Source of the DNA: Gammaproteobacteria bacterium
GTDB taxonomy: Bacteria; Pseudomonadota; Gammaproteobacteria; DSM-16500
Assembly: GCA_021325575.1 (NCBI GenBank)
Contig: JAJPGW010000013.1
Location: 62,001-126,000, forward strand
Length of the DNA stretch: 64,000 nt
Reading direction: 5' to 3'
Part shown: positions 53,218 to 62,113 of the stretch, in pieces
Numbering within the stretch: the first letter of the stretch is position 1
Layout of the letters: each line of letters begins with the position of its first letter
The notes under the pieces: generated by a model
What the model saw: only the letters and a program-made list of their open reading frames with translations
The model's database searches: none
What the model was told of the DNA's origin: nothing
Translations under genes and position numbers: made by a program

Positions 53218-54618
53218 ATGCCAATTATGTTAAAAGTTTTTTTAATCATGGTTTTATTTTGGATTTCATGCAGTGTTAGCGCTGCTGAAGAACATCCAGA
53301 AATCAATGTTACACCAAAAGTAGCCTTGCTTGATCAACCCGTTAAAATTATTATTTCACATTTATTGCCAAATCAGAAAATAACACTCCATGCTTCATTA
53401 ACAGATCAAAATAATAATATTTGGGCATCCTTTGCAGTATTTAAAGCCGATAACAAAGGCACAGTCAATGTAGCTACCGAGGTTCCTGTTGCGGGATCAT
53501 ATAAAAGCGCTGATCCAATGGGTCTTTTCTGGTCCATGTTACCAATAAATAAAAAAACGACACATTATTTTATCAATGGCCAAGCACAGTCAATTGTATT
53601 AACCGTTACACTTGAAAATAATCCTAAAATATTAGCTCAAAACACACTACATCGTATTTTATTAGCGGATAATATCGAAAGAAAATCAATTAATGAAAAT
53701 GGAATCATTGGCACTTTGTTTTATCCTAAAAATTCAAAAAATTTACCGGGTATTGTCACCCTCTCCGGATCAGGTGGTGGAATTGATGAAGAAACTTCTG
53801 CACTCTTAGCATCTCATGGATATGCAGTACTTGCTTTGGGCTATTTTGGTGCGGATGGTTTGCCAAAAACGCTGGAAAAAATTAACCTCGAATATTTTCA
53901 AAAATCAATGCAATGGTTCAAGCAGCAACCACAAGTCAAATCAGATAAAGTTGCGGTGATGGGAGACTCACGTGGAGGAGAATTAGCTCTATTAATTGCA
54001 GCCATGTTTCCCAGAGAAGTGAATGCTGTGATTGCCTATGTCCCTAGCAATGTGGTGTATGGCGGCATTCCCTTCACAAATCGACCAGCGTGGTATCTTC
54101 ATAACAAACCTATTACGCCGTTCATGGGCGGACTAACGAGCAATGATCCCAATCTTATGGTAAATGATGATTTGATGAATGCTACCAAACAGGGAAAAAT
54201 TCCATTTCATAAAAATACTTATGACGATCCCTATGACCTGAGCGCATTATTTATTGCAATTAATAATAAAAATCCGACCAAATTTAAAAAGTCTGAAATT
54301 CCAGTAGAAAAAATTCAATGTCCTATTATTATTTTTGCGGGTGCAGATGATAAATTATGGCCTTCGAGCTATTACAGTCATCTAGTGATGAACCGCCTAA
54401 ATAAAAAAGGATCTACAATAGAAAAATCATTTATCCCTTTTGCAAATACGGGACATGAATTTTTGCTGCCTGATTTACCTGCTGCAAATTTGCCGTATTA
54501 TCATCCTGTAGCAAAAATGTGGTTATCGTATGGTGGAACAATGGAAGCCAATGCTCGAGCCAGTGAAGTATCGTGGCTAAGAACATTAAATTTTTTAAAT
54601 AAAACATTTAACCGATAA
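53218..54618 (+). CDS. Secreted BAAT/acyl-CoA thioesterase-like hydrolase
   Basis: 466 aa from ATG 53218 (a TTG at 53200 is in frame; neither has a good ribosome binding site). Signal peptide MLKVFLIMVLFWISCSVSAAEE. N-terminal beta domain (about 30-150) like the acyl-CoA thioester hydrolase/BAAT N-domain (PLLPNQKITLHASLTD-type region, SADPMGLFWSM), then an alpha/beta hydrolase domain with nucleophile Ser in VMGDSRGGELALL and late motifs AGADDKLWPS and NTGHEFLLP. The eukaryotic family acts on acyl-CoA; a secreted bacterial form more likely hydrolyses or transfers other acyl esters. Followed after 9 bases by another secreted esterase. Confidence 0.85.
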   Translation: MPIMLKVFLIMVLFWISCSVSAAEEHPEINVTPKVALLDQPVKIIISHLLPNQKITLHASLTDQNNNIWASFAVFKADNKGTVNVATEVPVAGSYKSADPMGLFWSMLPINKKTTHYFINGQAQSIVLTVTLENNPKILAQNTLHRILLADNIERKSINENGIIGTLFYPKNSKNLPGIVTLSGSGGGIDEETSALLASHGYAVLALGYFGADGLPKTLEKINLEYFQKSMQWFKQQPQVKSDKVAVMGDSRGGELALLIAAMFPREVNAVIAYVPSNVVYGGIPFTNRPAWYLHNKPITPFMGGLTSNDPNLMVNDDLMNATKQGKIPFHKNTYDDPYDLSALFIAINNKNPTKFKKSEIPVEKIQCPIIIFAGADDKLWPSSYYSHLVMNRLNKKGSTIEKSFIPFANTGHEFLLPDLPAANLPYYHPVAKMWLSYGGTMEANARASEVSWLRTLNFLNKTFNR

Positions 54619-54627
54619 TGAGGTCTT

Positions 54628-55437
54628 ATGATTAAAAAAAAATTGGTATTAATTATTTCTTTAATTTTCTTTTTTTGCTTTCCAATGATATCCAATAGCT
54701 CATTTGCTGATGAACTGCCAAAGAATATTACGACTAAACCTTTCGAACTAGGCGTAGTTGATGAACTCTATTCTTCCCAACTCTCAGAGAACCGAATCTT
54801 AAATATTTACTTACCTGAAGACTATGATAAAACTACCTCATCACATTATCCCGTCATCTATCTTTTAGATGGTTCTTCAAATGAGGATTTTATTCATATT
54901 GTTGGAATTGTGCAGTTTCTTACTATGATTAACGAAATGCCAAAAACAATTGTAGTCGGCATCGCAAATGTAGATCGAGATCGAGATTTTGCTACAACCA
55001 CTGGTTCAGATAAATTTATTGCATTTATAGAAAAAGAACTACAACCCTATATTCAAAATAAATATCGGACGAATAATTCTAAAACCATAATTGGGCAATC
55101 CTTAGGTGGTTTATTAGCAGCTAAAATTTTATTAACAAAGCCTGATCTATTCAACCAATATATTCTCGTAAGCCCTAGCCTTTGGGAGAATAACGAAGCT
55201 CTTTTATCTTCTGCACCTAGCCTTTTAACCAAATTCACTCATCAGCCCATACACGTTTTTGTTTCGGTCGGGACTGAACCGGATAGAATGATGAAAGGGG
55301 TTAAAAAATTCGTGAATATTCTTGATCATTCGGGCAAGAAAAATTTAACCCTCACATTTATCCCATTACCCGATGAAAATCATGTGACAATACTGCATAA
55401 CTGCGTTTATAAAGTTTTATCCTATAAAAAACAATAA
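54628..55437 (+). CDS. Secreted esterase, BesA/IroE-like
   Basis: 269 aa. Signal peptide KLVLIISLIFFFCFPMISNSSFA. Esterase-D-type alpha/beta hydrolase: LPEDYDKTTSSHYPVIYLLDG, nucleophile Ser in IIGQSLGGLLA, LVSPSLWENNE, and His in DENHVTIL. Closest remembered relatives are trilactone siderophore esterases, but no siderophore genes lie nearby, so the substrate is open. GAGGTC precedes ATG; likely co-transcribed with the BAAT-like gene. Confidence 0.85.
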   Translation: MIKKKLVLIISLIFFFCFPMISNSSFADELPKNITTKPFELGVVDELYSSQLSENRILNIYLPEDYDKTTSSHYPVIYLLDGSSNEDFIHIVGIVQFLTMINEMPKTIVVGIANVDRDRDFATTTGSDKFIAFIEKELQPYIQNKYRTNNSKTIIGQSLGGLLAAKILLTKPDLFNQYILVSPSLWENNEALLSSAPSLLTKFTHQPIHVFVSVGTEPDRMMKGVKKFVNILDHSGKKNLTLTFIPLPDENHVTILHNCVYKVLSYKKQ

Positions 55438-55529
55438 ATAAGCTATTTTTGTAACTCAGCAAGAATGGTCAAATGAACGGAGAAAAGAACCTGTATCGTA
55501 TCCCCTGTAACGTAAGTCACTAACTGAAG

Positions 55530-56387
55530 ATGAACACAATGAATTATCACCAACGGCTAGAAAAAGTAATCGATTACATCGGGCAACATCTCGATGAAGA
55601 GATTTCGTTGGATAGTTTAAGTGATATTGTTTGTATTTCAAAATTTCATTTTCACCGGTTATTTACGGCATTTACTGGATTGTCTTTACATCAATATATT
55701 CGATGGTTGCGCTTAAAACGCGCCGCACGTCAGCTTATTTTTGATAAAGATCAATCGATTATAAACATTGCAATGAATGCAGGATTTGAATCTCATGAAG
55801 CTTTTTCTCGCGCGTTTAAAAAAGCGTGCGGGATAAGTCCAAGTGATTATAGAAATGGCTTGGAATGCGTTTATTGGGATGCACTTCCCTATTCATTGCC
55901 AACATCAGGGGAAATTGAAATGAAAGTCGATATTCGAAAAATGAATAAAACACGATTAGCCATCGTAGAACACCGAGGGGATCCCAAATTGATTCCGGAA
56001 AGTGTTAATAAATTGCTGTCTTGGGCCAAAGCTCAAACCATTAGCCTTAAACCCAAAGCGGGAGAATCATTTGGTATCGCTTATGATGATCCCGGCAAAA
56101 CGCCAGCATCAGAATTCCGTTTGGATCTCGGAATTAAAGTGCCGGAAAATATCAAGATTGAAGGTGAAATTGTTGAAAAATATTTACCGGCTGGACGTTA
56201 TGCAATAGCGATACACAAAGGTTCTCGCAACAAAATTGGCGAAACAGTATATGCTCTTTATCGAAACTGGGTACCCAATTCAGGAGAAGAATTAGGCGAC
56301 TTGCCTTGTGTATTTTGTTACTACAACTTTGAGCACGAAGTTGCCGAAACAGAATTGGTAACGGAATGCTGGCTTTTATTGAAGTGA
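55530..56387 (+). CDS. AraC-family regulator fused to a GyrI-like effector domain
   Basis: 285 aa. N-terminal AraC HTH pair (about 5-105): SLDSLSDIVCISKFHFHRLF and IINIAMNAGFESHEAFSRAF, then KKACGISPSDYR. C-terminal GyrI/SbmC-like domain (about 130-285) that in the Rob/BmrR group binds small hydrophobic compounds. Likely a ligand-sensing activator; adjacent drug-efflux or esterase genes are candidate targets. ATG 55539 (MNYHQRLEK) is an alternative start. Confidence 0.9.
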   Translation: MNTMNYHQRLEKVIDYIGQHLDEEISLDSLSDIVCISKFHFHRLFTAFTGLSLHQYIRWLRLKRAARQLIFDKDQSIINIAMNAGFESHEAFSRAFKKACGISPSDYRNGLECVYWDALPYSLPTSGEIEMKVDIRKMNKTRLAIVEHRGDPKLIPESVNKLLSWAKAQTISLKPKAGESFGIAYDDPGKTPASEFRLDLGIKVPENIKIEGEIVEKYLPAGRYAIAIHKGSRNKIGETVYALYRNWVPNSGEELGDLPCVFCYYNFEHEVAETELVTECWLLLK

Positions 56388-56397
56388 TGCAAGATGT

Positions 56398-56431
56398 GAT
56401 AGCTAAGGAATTCCCTTAGCTATCCATTTTT
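56398..56431 (+). terminator. Intrinsic terminator
   Basis: GATAGCTAAGG (56398-56408), loop AATTC, CCTTAGCTATC (56414-56424), then CATTTTTAATTTT. Ends the AraC-type gene, at the convergent junction with the LuxR-type gene. Confidence 0.8.
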
Positions 56432-56436
56432 AATTT

Positions 56437-56670
56437 TCACCCCATAATCCCCTGCTCTTCATGAGTATATTGCAACATACGATCAATCAAGTGAGATTTC
56501 GAAGAAACACCGATTTTAGTTTTGATATTGCCAACATGCTGCTCCACCGTGCGCGGTGAAATAAACAATCGTTGCGCGATCATTTTAGCGGTTAGTCCAT
56601 GCATTAATAATTCCAGGACTTGTTTTTCTCTTTTAGATAAACTATCAATTTGTTCATGACAAATATACAT
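56437..56670 (-). CDS. LuxR-type HTH single-domain protein
   Basis: 77 aa consisting only of a LuxR helix-turn-helix: LSKREKQVLELLMHGLTAKM, LFISPRTVEQHVGNIKTKIG, then a short tail. No receiver or sensor domain. Legionellales have families of such solo LuxR proteins. Its start overlaps the end of the SGNH hydrolase gene by 17 bases, so it is probably translated from the same mRNA as that gene and the exporter upstream. Confidence 0.85.
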   Translation of the reverse strand: MYICHEQIDSLSKREKQVLELLMHGLTAKMIAQRLFISPRTVEQHVGNIKTKIGVSSKSHLIDRMLQYTHEEQGIMG

Positions 56671-57328
56671 GATCGCTGCTCCTCAATTTTATTTTAGAAG
56701 CGACAGCTTCAGCTAATAATTGGCTTGCATTTTCATCTAAATGAACACCATCAATCTCACTGGATGAAAATAACTGCCCCGCATCTAGAAATTCACAATT
56801 TTCTTCGTGTGCTAATTGTCGATATAAATCGGCTAATGCTTCGGATTTAAAAATGGCTTCACCACTATATTCGGGTTCCAAGCCTGGAATCTCTTTTAAG
56901 GGTTGAGGCGCAATAATGAATATTTTAGGCGCTGAAAAAGCAGGCCCTTTTTTTGAAGTTTTTATCATCTTAATTAAATCACGTAATCCCTCGGCGATAT
57001 CACGGGGTGAGCGGTTATATTGATTTTTTACATCATTGGTACCTAACTGTAAAATGACCAAATCAATTGGGTAGTGTGACTCCAAACAAAATGGCAAATA
57101 AGTTAAACCATTTCGAAAAGGCCGGCCTGGTGTTAGTTCATCCAAATTAGTGGTTCGGCCATTCATACCTTCTTCGATAATATGATACTGATTACCTAAT
57201 TTTTCCTGCAGCAAACCTGTCCATCGTTTATTTTTAGAAAATCGCCGAGATAATCCAATCGTTTCATCAAAACTACCGGGAATAAATCCTCGCAAGTTAG
57301 AATCCCCAAAACATAAAATGGTTCTCAT
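56654..57328 (-). CDS. SGNH/GDSL hydrolase
   Basis: 224 aa. Block I ILCFGDSNLRG (Ser), block II GMNGRTT, block III LQLGTNDVK, block V DGVHLDENA (Asp, His). Resembles arylesterases/acyl transferases of the Mycobacterium smegmatis type. No signal peptide. Overlaps the exporter gene by four bases and the LuxR-type gene by 17. Confidence 0.9.
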   Translation of the reverse strand: MRTILCFGDSNLRGFIPGSFDETIGLSRRFSKNKRWTGLLQEKLGNQYHIIEEGMNGRTTNLDELTPGRPFRNGLTYLPFCLESHYPIDLVILQLGTNDVKNQYNRSPRDIAEGLRDLIKMIKTSKKGPAFSAPKIFIIAPQPLKEIPGLEPEYSGEAIFKSEALADLYRQLAHEENCEFLDAGQLFSSSEIDGVHLDENASQLLAEAVASKIKLRSSDHVYLS

Positions 57329-58545
57329 AATGTTTCCTCACGTTTTTGATTTTGAATAAAAGTAACAATAAGACACATGAAAATGATCCCAACATACGCT
57401 ATACCTAACGGAATTTGCGTTCCCGATTTTAAAAATGTCGCAAGACCCGATGAGATACCGGCACCCAAAAATACCAGCGAACCAAATAAGGCATTCGCAC
57501 TACCGGTGGTTTTTGGAAAAAATGCGATGCCGCGAGCAAAATTATTGGGGAACACAATTCCACCCAAATAAAGCATCAACAGGGTTGGCAGCACAATGAG
57601 AGAAATGCTCATGGGCATGATAAAACCGAGAACCAAAGTAACAACCGAGATAAACAACATCGCACTAAAAACGGCGACAGCTTTTTTCTTAAGTGCAATG
57701 TGAATCAAAAATCGATTAGTAAAGCCCCCCAAAAACCAAGCCAATCCAGCGAGTAAAGATACCCTGCCAAATTCGATCGGAGAATAATGCAGCTTATTTT
57801 CAATTAAAAAGGGACCGACTACCGCAAAAAGAATTATTAATGAATACAATAAACAATTCATGAGCACACCCGTAATATATTCTTTGTGTAACAACATCTG
57901 CTTATAACGGCATAAACTAGTTGCCAGACGAAACGGATGACGATGTTGGCTCGTTTCCGGCATCAGGAAAAAAATTAAAATAAAGAAAATCACACTGTAC
58001 ATTAGCAGGAAATAAAAACTCGATTGCCAGCCAAAATAATGCTGCAAATAACCGCCGATCATAGGTGCCACAATGGGGCCCATGGACCAGGCCAAAAACA
58101 TGTAGTTGGATTTTTTATAATATTCTGGTCCTTCAAATAAATCATTCAAGACCGAACGCATCGGCACAATGACCATGGCAACTGCACTGCCCTGAACTAA
58201 ACGCAATAAAAGCAATTGCTGAATACTGGCTGAAAGCGGGATTAAGAATGTCGCCAAAATAAATAAAGCCATCGCAATTAAAAAAGGTTTTTTGCGCCCA
58301 AAACTATCTGAAATCACCCCGGCGAAGAGCTGCATAAGCCCCAATCCAGCCATATAAAACGTGATCGTGAGCTGGGCCAGGGATTTATCGACCCCAAAAT
58401 AAGACGTAATGGCGGGCAAAGATGGCACATAAATATCGATCGCGAGACCCGAAATCGGCACGACAAAAAGCGCAAGACAAAGGGCTAAGTACTTGTTTAT
58501 ACTTCTTTCTTCGATGGTTTTTACGATTTGGACCGATTGCAGCAT
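57325..58545 (-). CDS. MFS drug exporter, Bcr/CflA family
   Basis: 406 aa, twelve hydrophobic segments. LCLALFVVPISGLAIDIYVP and LPAITSYFGVDKSLAQLTI at the start, GVISDSFGRKKPFL (MFS motif A), RLVQGSAVAMVIVPMRSVL and GPIVAPMIGGYLQ (motif C) place it in the Bcr/CflA multidrug group. AGGA lies before ATG. First gene of a three-gene unit (exporter, SGNH hydrolase, LuxR HTH), divergent from an XRE-cupin regulator with operators between. Confidence 0.93.
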   Translation of the reverse strand: MLQSVQIVKTIEERSINKYLALCLALFVVPISGLAIDIYVPSLPAITSYFGVDKSLAQLTITFYMAGLGLMQLFAGVISDSFGRKKPFLIAMALFILATFLIPLSASIQQLLLLRLVQGSAVAMVIVPMRSVLNDLFEGPEYYKKSNYMFLAWSMGPIVAPMIGGYLQHYFGWQSSFYFLLMYSVIFFILIFFLMPETSQHRHPFRLATSLCRYKQMLLHKEYITGVLMNCLLYSLIILFAVVGPFLIENKLHYSPIEFGRVSLLAGLAWFLGGFTNRFLIHIALKKKAVAVFSAMLFISVVTLVLGFIMPMSISLIVLPTLLMLYLGGIVFPNNFARGIAFFPKTTGSANALFGSLVFLGAGISSGLATFLKSGTQIPLGIAYVGIIFMCLIVTFIQNQKREETL

Positions 58546-58582
58546 TGGACAAATCCTCGTTTGTTCACTATAATAATACGAT

Positions 58583-58641
58583 GTTTAATATAGTAAACGA
58601 CGAGTGATTTTAAAGCAAGCTTTTTGTTTAATATATTAAAC
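58583..58641. promoter_or_regulatory. Paired 16-bp operators in a divergent promoter region
   Basis: GTTTAATATATTAAAC at 58626-58641 is a perfect palindrome, and GTTTAATATAGTAAAC at 58583-58598 differs by one base; centres are 43 bases apart. A weaker relative, GTTCACTATAATAATA, lies at 58563-58578, near the exporter start. These are probably sites for the XRE-cupin protein encoded at 58663, controlling itself and the exporter. Confidence 0.75.
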
Positions 58642-58662
58642 GATCGTTTATTAAGGTGAACA

Positions 58663-59211
58663 ATGACTTATTTTGCAGAACGCTTAAAAAAATTACGTAC
58701 TGACTCAGGACTCAGCATGCAGGCATTGGCCAATGAATCCAATGTATGCAAAGCGATGATTTGTAAAATCGAAAATAACGAAACACAACCCACTCTCGAT
58801 GTCGCAGGCCGGCTTGCAAAAGCACTAGGCAAAACACTTTCCGAAATGCTGCATGCGCCGCAAGTGAATAACTTTATTCATCTCACGAAGAACGATCAAG
58901 CCGTTTGGGAAGACGCACAGCATATTGTGCGCAGAAATATTTCTCCTGTTTTCGAAGGCCTGAAAGTAGAATGGCTACATGTCGAATTACCCGCTGGTCT
59001 CAAAAGTCTTAAACCAATCGGTAGTCATAACATTGTTGGCGGCCAAAAAATGGTATTAGTCACAAAAGGCACGGTCGGCCTCATCATCAATCAACAAAAA
59101 TACCTGCTGAAAAAAGGCGATAGTTTTTATTTTGAATCCGGACTTCCGCATGATTTTTTTAATCCGACGAAGGAAAAAGTTGAATATTATATTGTGATCA
59201 AGCATCCCTGA
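58663..59211 (+). CDS. XRE-family regulator with C-terminal cupin sensor
   Basis: 182 aa. HTH at residues 5-60 (LKKLRTDSGLSMQALANES, VCKAMICKIENNETQPTLDV), then a cupin barrel (about 100-182; QKMVLVTKGTVGLIINQQ, KKGDSFYFESGLPHDFFNP). Such regulators typically sense a small molecule through the cupin and control a neighbouring gene. AAGGTG lies before ATG. Divergent from the Bcr/CflA exporter. Confidence 0.92.
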   Translation: MTYFAERLKKLRTDSGLSMQALANESNVCKAMICKIENNETQPTLDVAGRLAKALGKTLSEMLHAPQVNNFIHLTKNDQAVWEDAQHIVRRNISPVFEGLKVEWLHVELPAGLKSLKPIGSHNIVGGQKMVLVTKGTVGLIINQQKYLLKKGDSFYFESGLPHDFFNPTKEKVEYYIVIKHP

Positions 59212-59782
59212 TATTTGCAACCCATTCCATAATTTTTCGTGCTACATTATCCGGCGTTAACTCAGTAATATCCAGAGTCAACTCATTAGGCATTTTTGAA
59301 AAAAAGACTTTTTCTTCAGAAAAACGCTTCTGGATAAGTTTTACATCCTGTGTTTTAAAATAGGCACTTCGATCGCTACTTTGAACACGTTTTAATAATT
59401 CTTCTAAATCACAAATTAATCGAACAGGTATTAATTTAGCGCCGCGTTTTTTTGCGGCCATCACAATTCTGTCAAAATAATTTTGATGATAAGGATTGCC
59501 AGCTAACATTTCAGAGGTGATAACAAAATTAGTTTCTTTTGGACAAACTTCTGAAACCGTGTAAAGCATGACATCCAAAGATTGATTTATCGCCTTCCAT
59601 CCTTTCTCATCCAGTGACCACCAGACTTGCTCGTTATCACCTAATAATTTTAATATCGGTTCAACCCAAGGATCGGTCGTAATCAATTTAAATTCAGGAT
59701 GCTGCTTCACAATCGCTTTACCGATTGTCATTTTGCCAGAACCCGCGATTCCCGTGAGCAAGATAATATTATTTGTTAGCAT
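59198..59782 (-). CDS. P-loop nucleoside/small-molecule kinase-like protein
   Basis: 194 aa. Walker A GIAGSGKMT near the start, then TTDPWVEPI, a C-terminal LID-like Arg-rich segment (LKRVQSSDRSAYF). It resembles AAA_33-type zeta-toxin/gluconate-kinase relatives but has no decisive substrate motif. Encoded 13 bases downstream of a second P-loop kinase on the same strand; its 3' end overlaps the XRE-cupin gene by 14 bases, tail to tail. Confidence 0.75.
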   Translation of the reverse strand: MLTNNIILLTGIAGSGKMTIGKAIVKQHPEFKLITTDPWVEPILKLLGDNEQVWWSLDEKGWKAINQSLDVMLYTVSEVCPKETNFVITSEMLAGNPYHQNYFDRIVMAAKKRGAKLIPVRLICDLEELLKRVQSSDRSAYFKTQDVKLIQKRFSEEKVFFSKMPNELTLDITELTPDNVARKIMEWVANIRDA

Positions 59783-59795
59783 TTAGGCGCCTTTT

Positions 59796-60311
59796 CTATC
59801 CAGCGTTATTTTCTATCGATTTTACAACCTTCATCACATGCTCTTCCAATGCGTTTTCATCCGAATTCAGCGTTAAACTGGCAACCTGTTCGAATAACTT
59901 ATCATTTTTATGATGAAACTCATCTAGAAATGCTTTGTAATCACCGATCGGTAATAATGGGCGATTATGTGAAATACGTTGCATCTGCACAGCAGTACTG
60001 ACTTTTAGATACACGGTAAATTCAGAGGATAATATTTTTCGATTTTGATCCGTAGCGATAATATCATCACCCGTGGTAACAACAATATTTTCCTGCGTGA
60101 GCTGATGTGACAAAATCTGATTTAAAATTCGATGAAAAACATCAACGCCATCTAAACCAATAATTTCATCCAAATCACGGCCAATGGATACGGCTAACGC
60201 AAAATCCGCATCCAAGAATTTCCAGCCTAATTTTTCAGCGATACCTTGTGCCAGCACACCCTTCCCAGCACCAGAATGTCCCACGATAAAAATGCGTTTT
60301 GGCTTGGTCAT
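59796..60311 (-). CDS. Shikimate kinase-like P-loop protein
   Basis: 171 aa. Walker A VGHSGAGKG, DADFALAVSIGRDLDEII in the place of the shikimate-binding D-x-D segment, VVTTGDD, and a LID with RISHNRPLL. This is the shikimate kinase fold, but the substrate residues differ enough that I would not call it AroK. Same unit as the P-loop gene after it. Confidence 0.78.
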   Translation of the reverse strand: MTKPKRIFIVGHSGAGKGVLAQGIAEKLGWKFLDADFALAVSIGRDLDEIIGLDGVDVFHRILNQILSHQLTQENIVVTTGDDIIATDQNRKILSSEFTVYLKVSTAVQMQRISHNRPLLPIGDYKAFLDEFHHKNDKLFEQVASLTLNSDENALEEHVMKVVKSIENNAG

Positions 60312-60356
60312 GTGAGCTTCCTCGTTCTCTGTAAGAAAGCTCTATTTTAACATAAT

Positions 60357-60791
60357 TTAAATAATTCCAATATGGATCTTAACCTGGCCATCTGCTGCAT
60401 ATTCTTCAAAATCAGCCACATAATTTCTAGGCAGTTTGACTGAATCCATGTCCCAAATCTCGCTCCAGATTGTGATAATATCATTGGGGGCGCTCGATTT
60501 AGGTTCAAACGTTTTGTATTTTCCTGCAGGAATAATCACGGTGCTAAATTCTGCCGGAATGTTGCTTGCAGGATCCACTGCAAAACCAATAGTCGTCCGA
60601 TATTTTCCATGATGCTTATTTTCATACTCTGAATAAACAGCAAAAATATTATCCGAAATAACTGATTTTAATTTTTCTTTAATGGGTTGTTTAGCAAACT
60701 CACCCCATAATTGTCCGATAGTATTTTGATTAAATGCTTCGGCTGTTGAGGTAATGATACTGATTCCAGCAATTTTCAGAGAGTGATTCAT
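60357..60791 (-). CDS. GyrI-like effector-binding domain protein
   Basis: 144 aa. A stand-alone GyrI/AraC-effector-type domain: FNQNTIGQLWGEFAKQ, SEYENKHHGKYRTTIGFAVD, FSTVIIPAGKYKTFEPK and WDMDSVKLPRNYVADFEEY are the usual blocks. No HTH. Such solo proteins bind small ligands or inhibit enzymes such as gyrase. Related by domain to the AraC-GyrI protein at 55530. Confidence 0.85.
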   Translation of the reverse strand: MNHSLKIAGISIITSTAEAFNQNTIGQLWGEFAKQPIKEKLKSVISDNIFAVYSEYENKHHGKYRTTIGFAVDPASNIPAEFSTVIIPAGKYKTFEPKSSAPNDIITIWSEIWDMDSVKLPRNYVADFEEYAADGQVKIHIGII

Positions 60792-60845
60792 ATTTTTTCT
60801 AGTCCAGAGTTGATAGAAGTTTGTCCATTTTAGAGCTATTACTAT

Positions 60846-60874
60846 TTGCTGGCAAGCCGCCTTTCATCTATAAT
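60846..60874 (+). promoter_or_regulatory. Candidate promoter of the RND efflux operon
   Basis: TTGCTG (60846-60851), 17-base spacer, TATAAT (60869-60874); ATG of the membrane fusion gene follows 33 bases later. The -35 is only partly consensus. Confidence 0.5.
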
Positions 60875-60907
60875 AACCATTAATTTTAAAGCAGATTTTA
60901 AACAATC

Positions 60908-62113
60908 ATGCCCAATTTTTTAAAAACAAAAATTTATGAATTGATTGGCATAAAACCCTTTAATCGAACACGTCGCCGTATTTCTTTTTTTCTTTTCTTG
61001 ATTTATGTGGTATTTGCCGTACACGGTTGCACGCACGGGCGCGACAAAGATCATAAACCGCCTATTCCTGTCGTTGTGCAACAGGTTAAAACGGCTAATT
61101 TACCGATTTATATTTCTGCGCTCGGCACAGTCACTGCTAATTATACGGTGACGGTGAAAACCCAGGTCAACGGTCAATTAATGAAAATTTTATTCACTGA
61201 AGGGCAATTGGTGAATGCGGGTGATTTATTGGCGCAAATTGATCCGAGACCTTATGAAGCATTGCTAACACAATATCAAGGCCAACTTTTACGAGATACT
61301 GCCCTTCTTAACAACGCCAATATCGATTTAAAACGCTATCAACAACTTTGGCGCGAAGATTCGGTAGCAAAACAAACGGCAGATACTCAGGCATCGCTAG
61401 TTAAACAATACGAAGGTGCGGTCAAAATCGATCAAGGCTTGATTCAAAGTACCTATGTCAGTCTGAGTTATACCAATATTACCTCCCCGATCAGCGGCCG
61501 TGTGGGTTTACGTTTAGTGGATCCAGGAAATATCGTATCGACTACCGATACCACCGGTATTGCAGTGATTACTATGCTCACACCCATTGATGTGATTTTT
61601 GCGATTCCAGAAGATAATCTGCCCGATGTCATGAAAGGTGATCAACCTGATAAAAACTTATCGGTGGAAGCTTATGATCGCCAGCAAAACAAATTATTAG
61701 ATACCGGTCATTTACTGACGGTCGATAACCAGATTGATCCTACAACCGGAACCGTGAAATTAAAAGCGGTTTTTAACAATGAAAAATACCAATTATTTCC
61801 AAACCAATTTGTAAATATTCGTTTGCTCGTGACCACATTGGAAAATGTTACTGTTGTTCCTACCGCAGCGATTCAACATACTAGCAATAGCTCTTTTGTT
61901 TACGTCTTAAATCCAGATCAAACTGTTAGTATGAAAACAGTAGAAACCGGTGAAACGACTGATGATACCACTTTAATTAAAAATGGACTGACACCCGGAC
62001 AATCTGTCGTAACCGATGGCGCAGATAAATTAGTGGATGGATCAAAAGTGTCAGTACCCGGATCCAAAATGGCTAAATCAGAAAAAACAGGAAAAAGGCA
62101 TTTCTTCTCATGA
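60908..62113 (+). CDS. RND efflux periplasmic adaptor (membrane fusion protein), MdtA-like
   Basis: 401 aa. One N-terminal membrane anchor ([15 protein letters not shown], about 26-40), followed by the biotinyl-lipoyl/hairpin layout: [54 protein letters not shown], and beta-barrel [20 protein letters not shown]. MdtA/AcrA branch. The last bases overlap the permease start (ATGA). Together they export drugs or bile-like compounds with an outer-membrane TolC-type channel not seen here. Confidence 0.92.
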   Translation: MPNFLKTKIYELIGIKPFNRTRRRISFFLFLIYVVFAVHGCTHGRDKDHKPPIPVVVQQVKTANLPIYISALGTVTANYTVTVKTQVNGQLMKILFTEGQLVNAGDLLAQIDPRPYEALLTQYQGQLLRDTALLNNANIDLKRYQQLWREDSVAKQTADTQASLVKQYEGAVKIDQGLIQSTYVSLSYTNITSPISGRVGLRLVDPGNIVSTTDTTGIAVITMLTPIDVIFAIPEDNLPDVMKGDQPDKNLSVEAYDRQQNKLLDTGHLLTVDNQIDPTTGTVKLKAVFNNEKYQLFPNQFVNIRLLVTTLENVTVVPTAAIQHTSNSSFVYVLNPDQTVSMKTVETGETTDDTTLIKNGLTPGQSVVTDGADKLVDGSKVSVPGSKMAKSEKTGKRHFFS

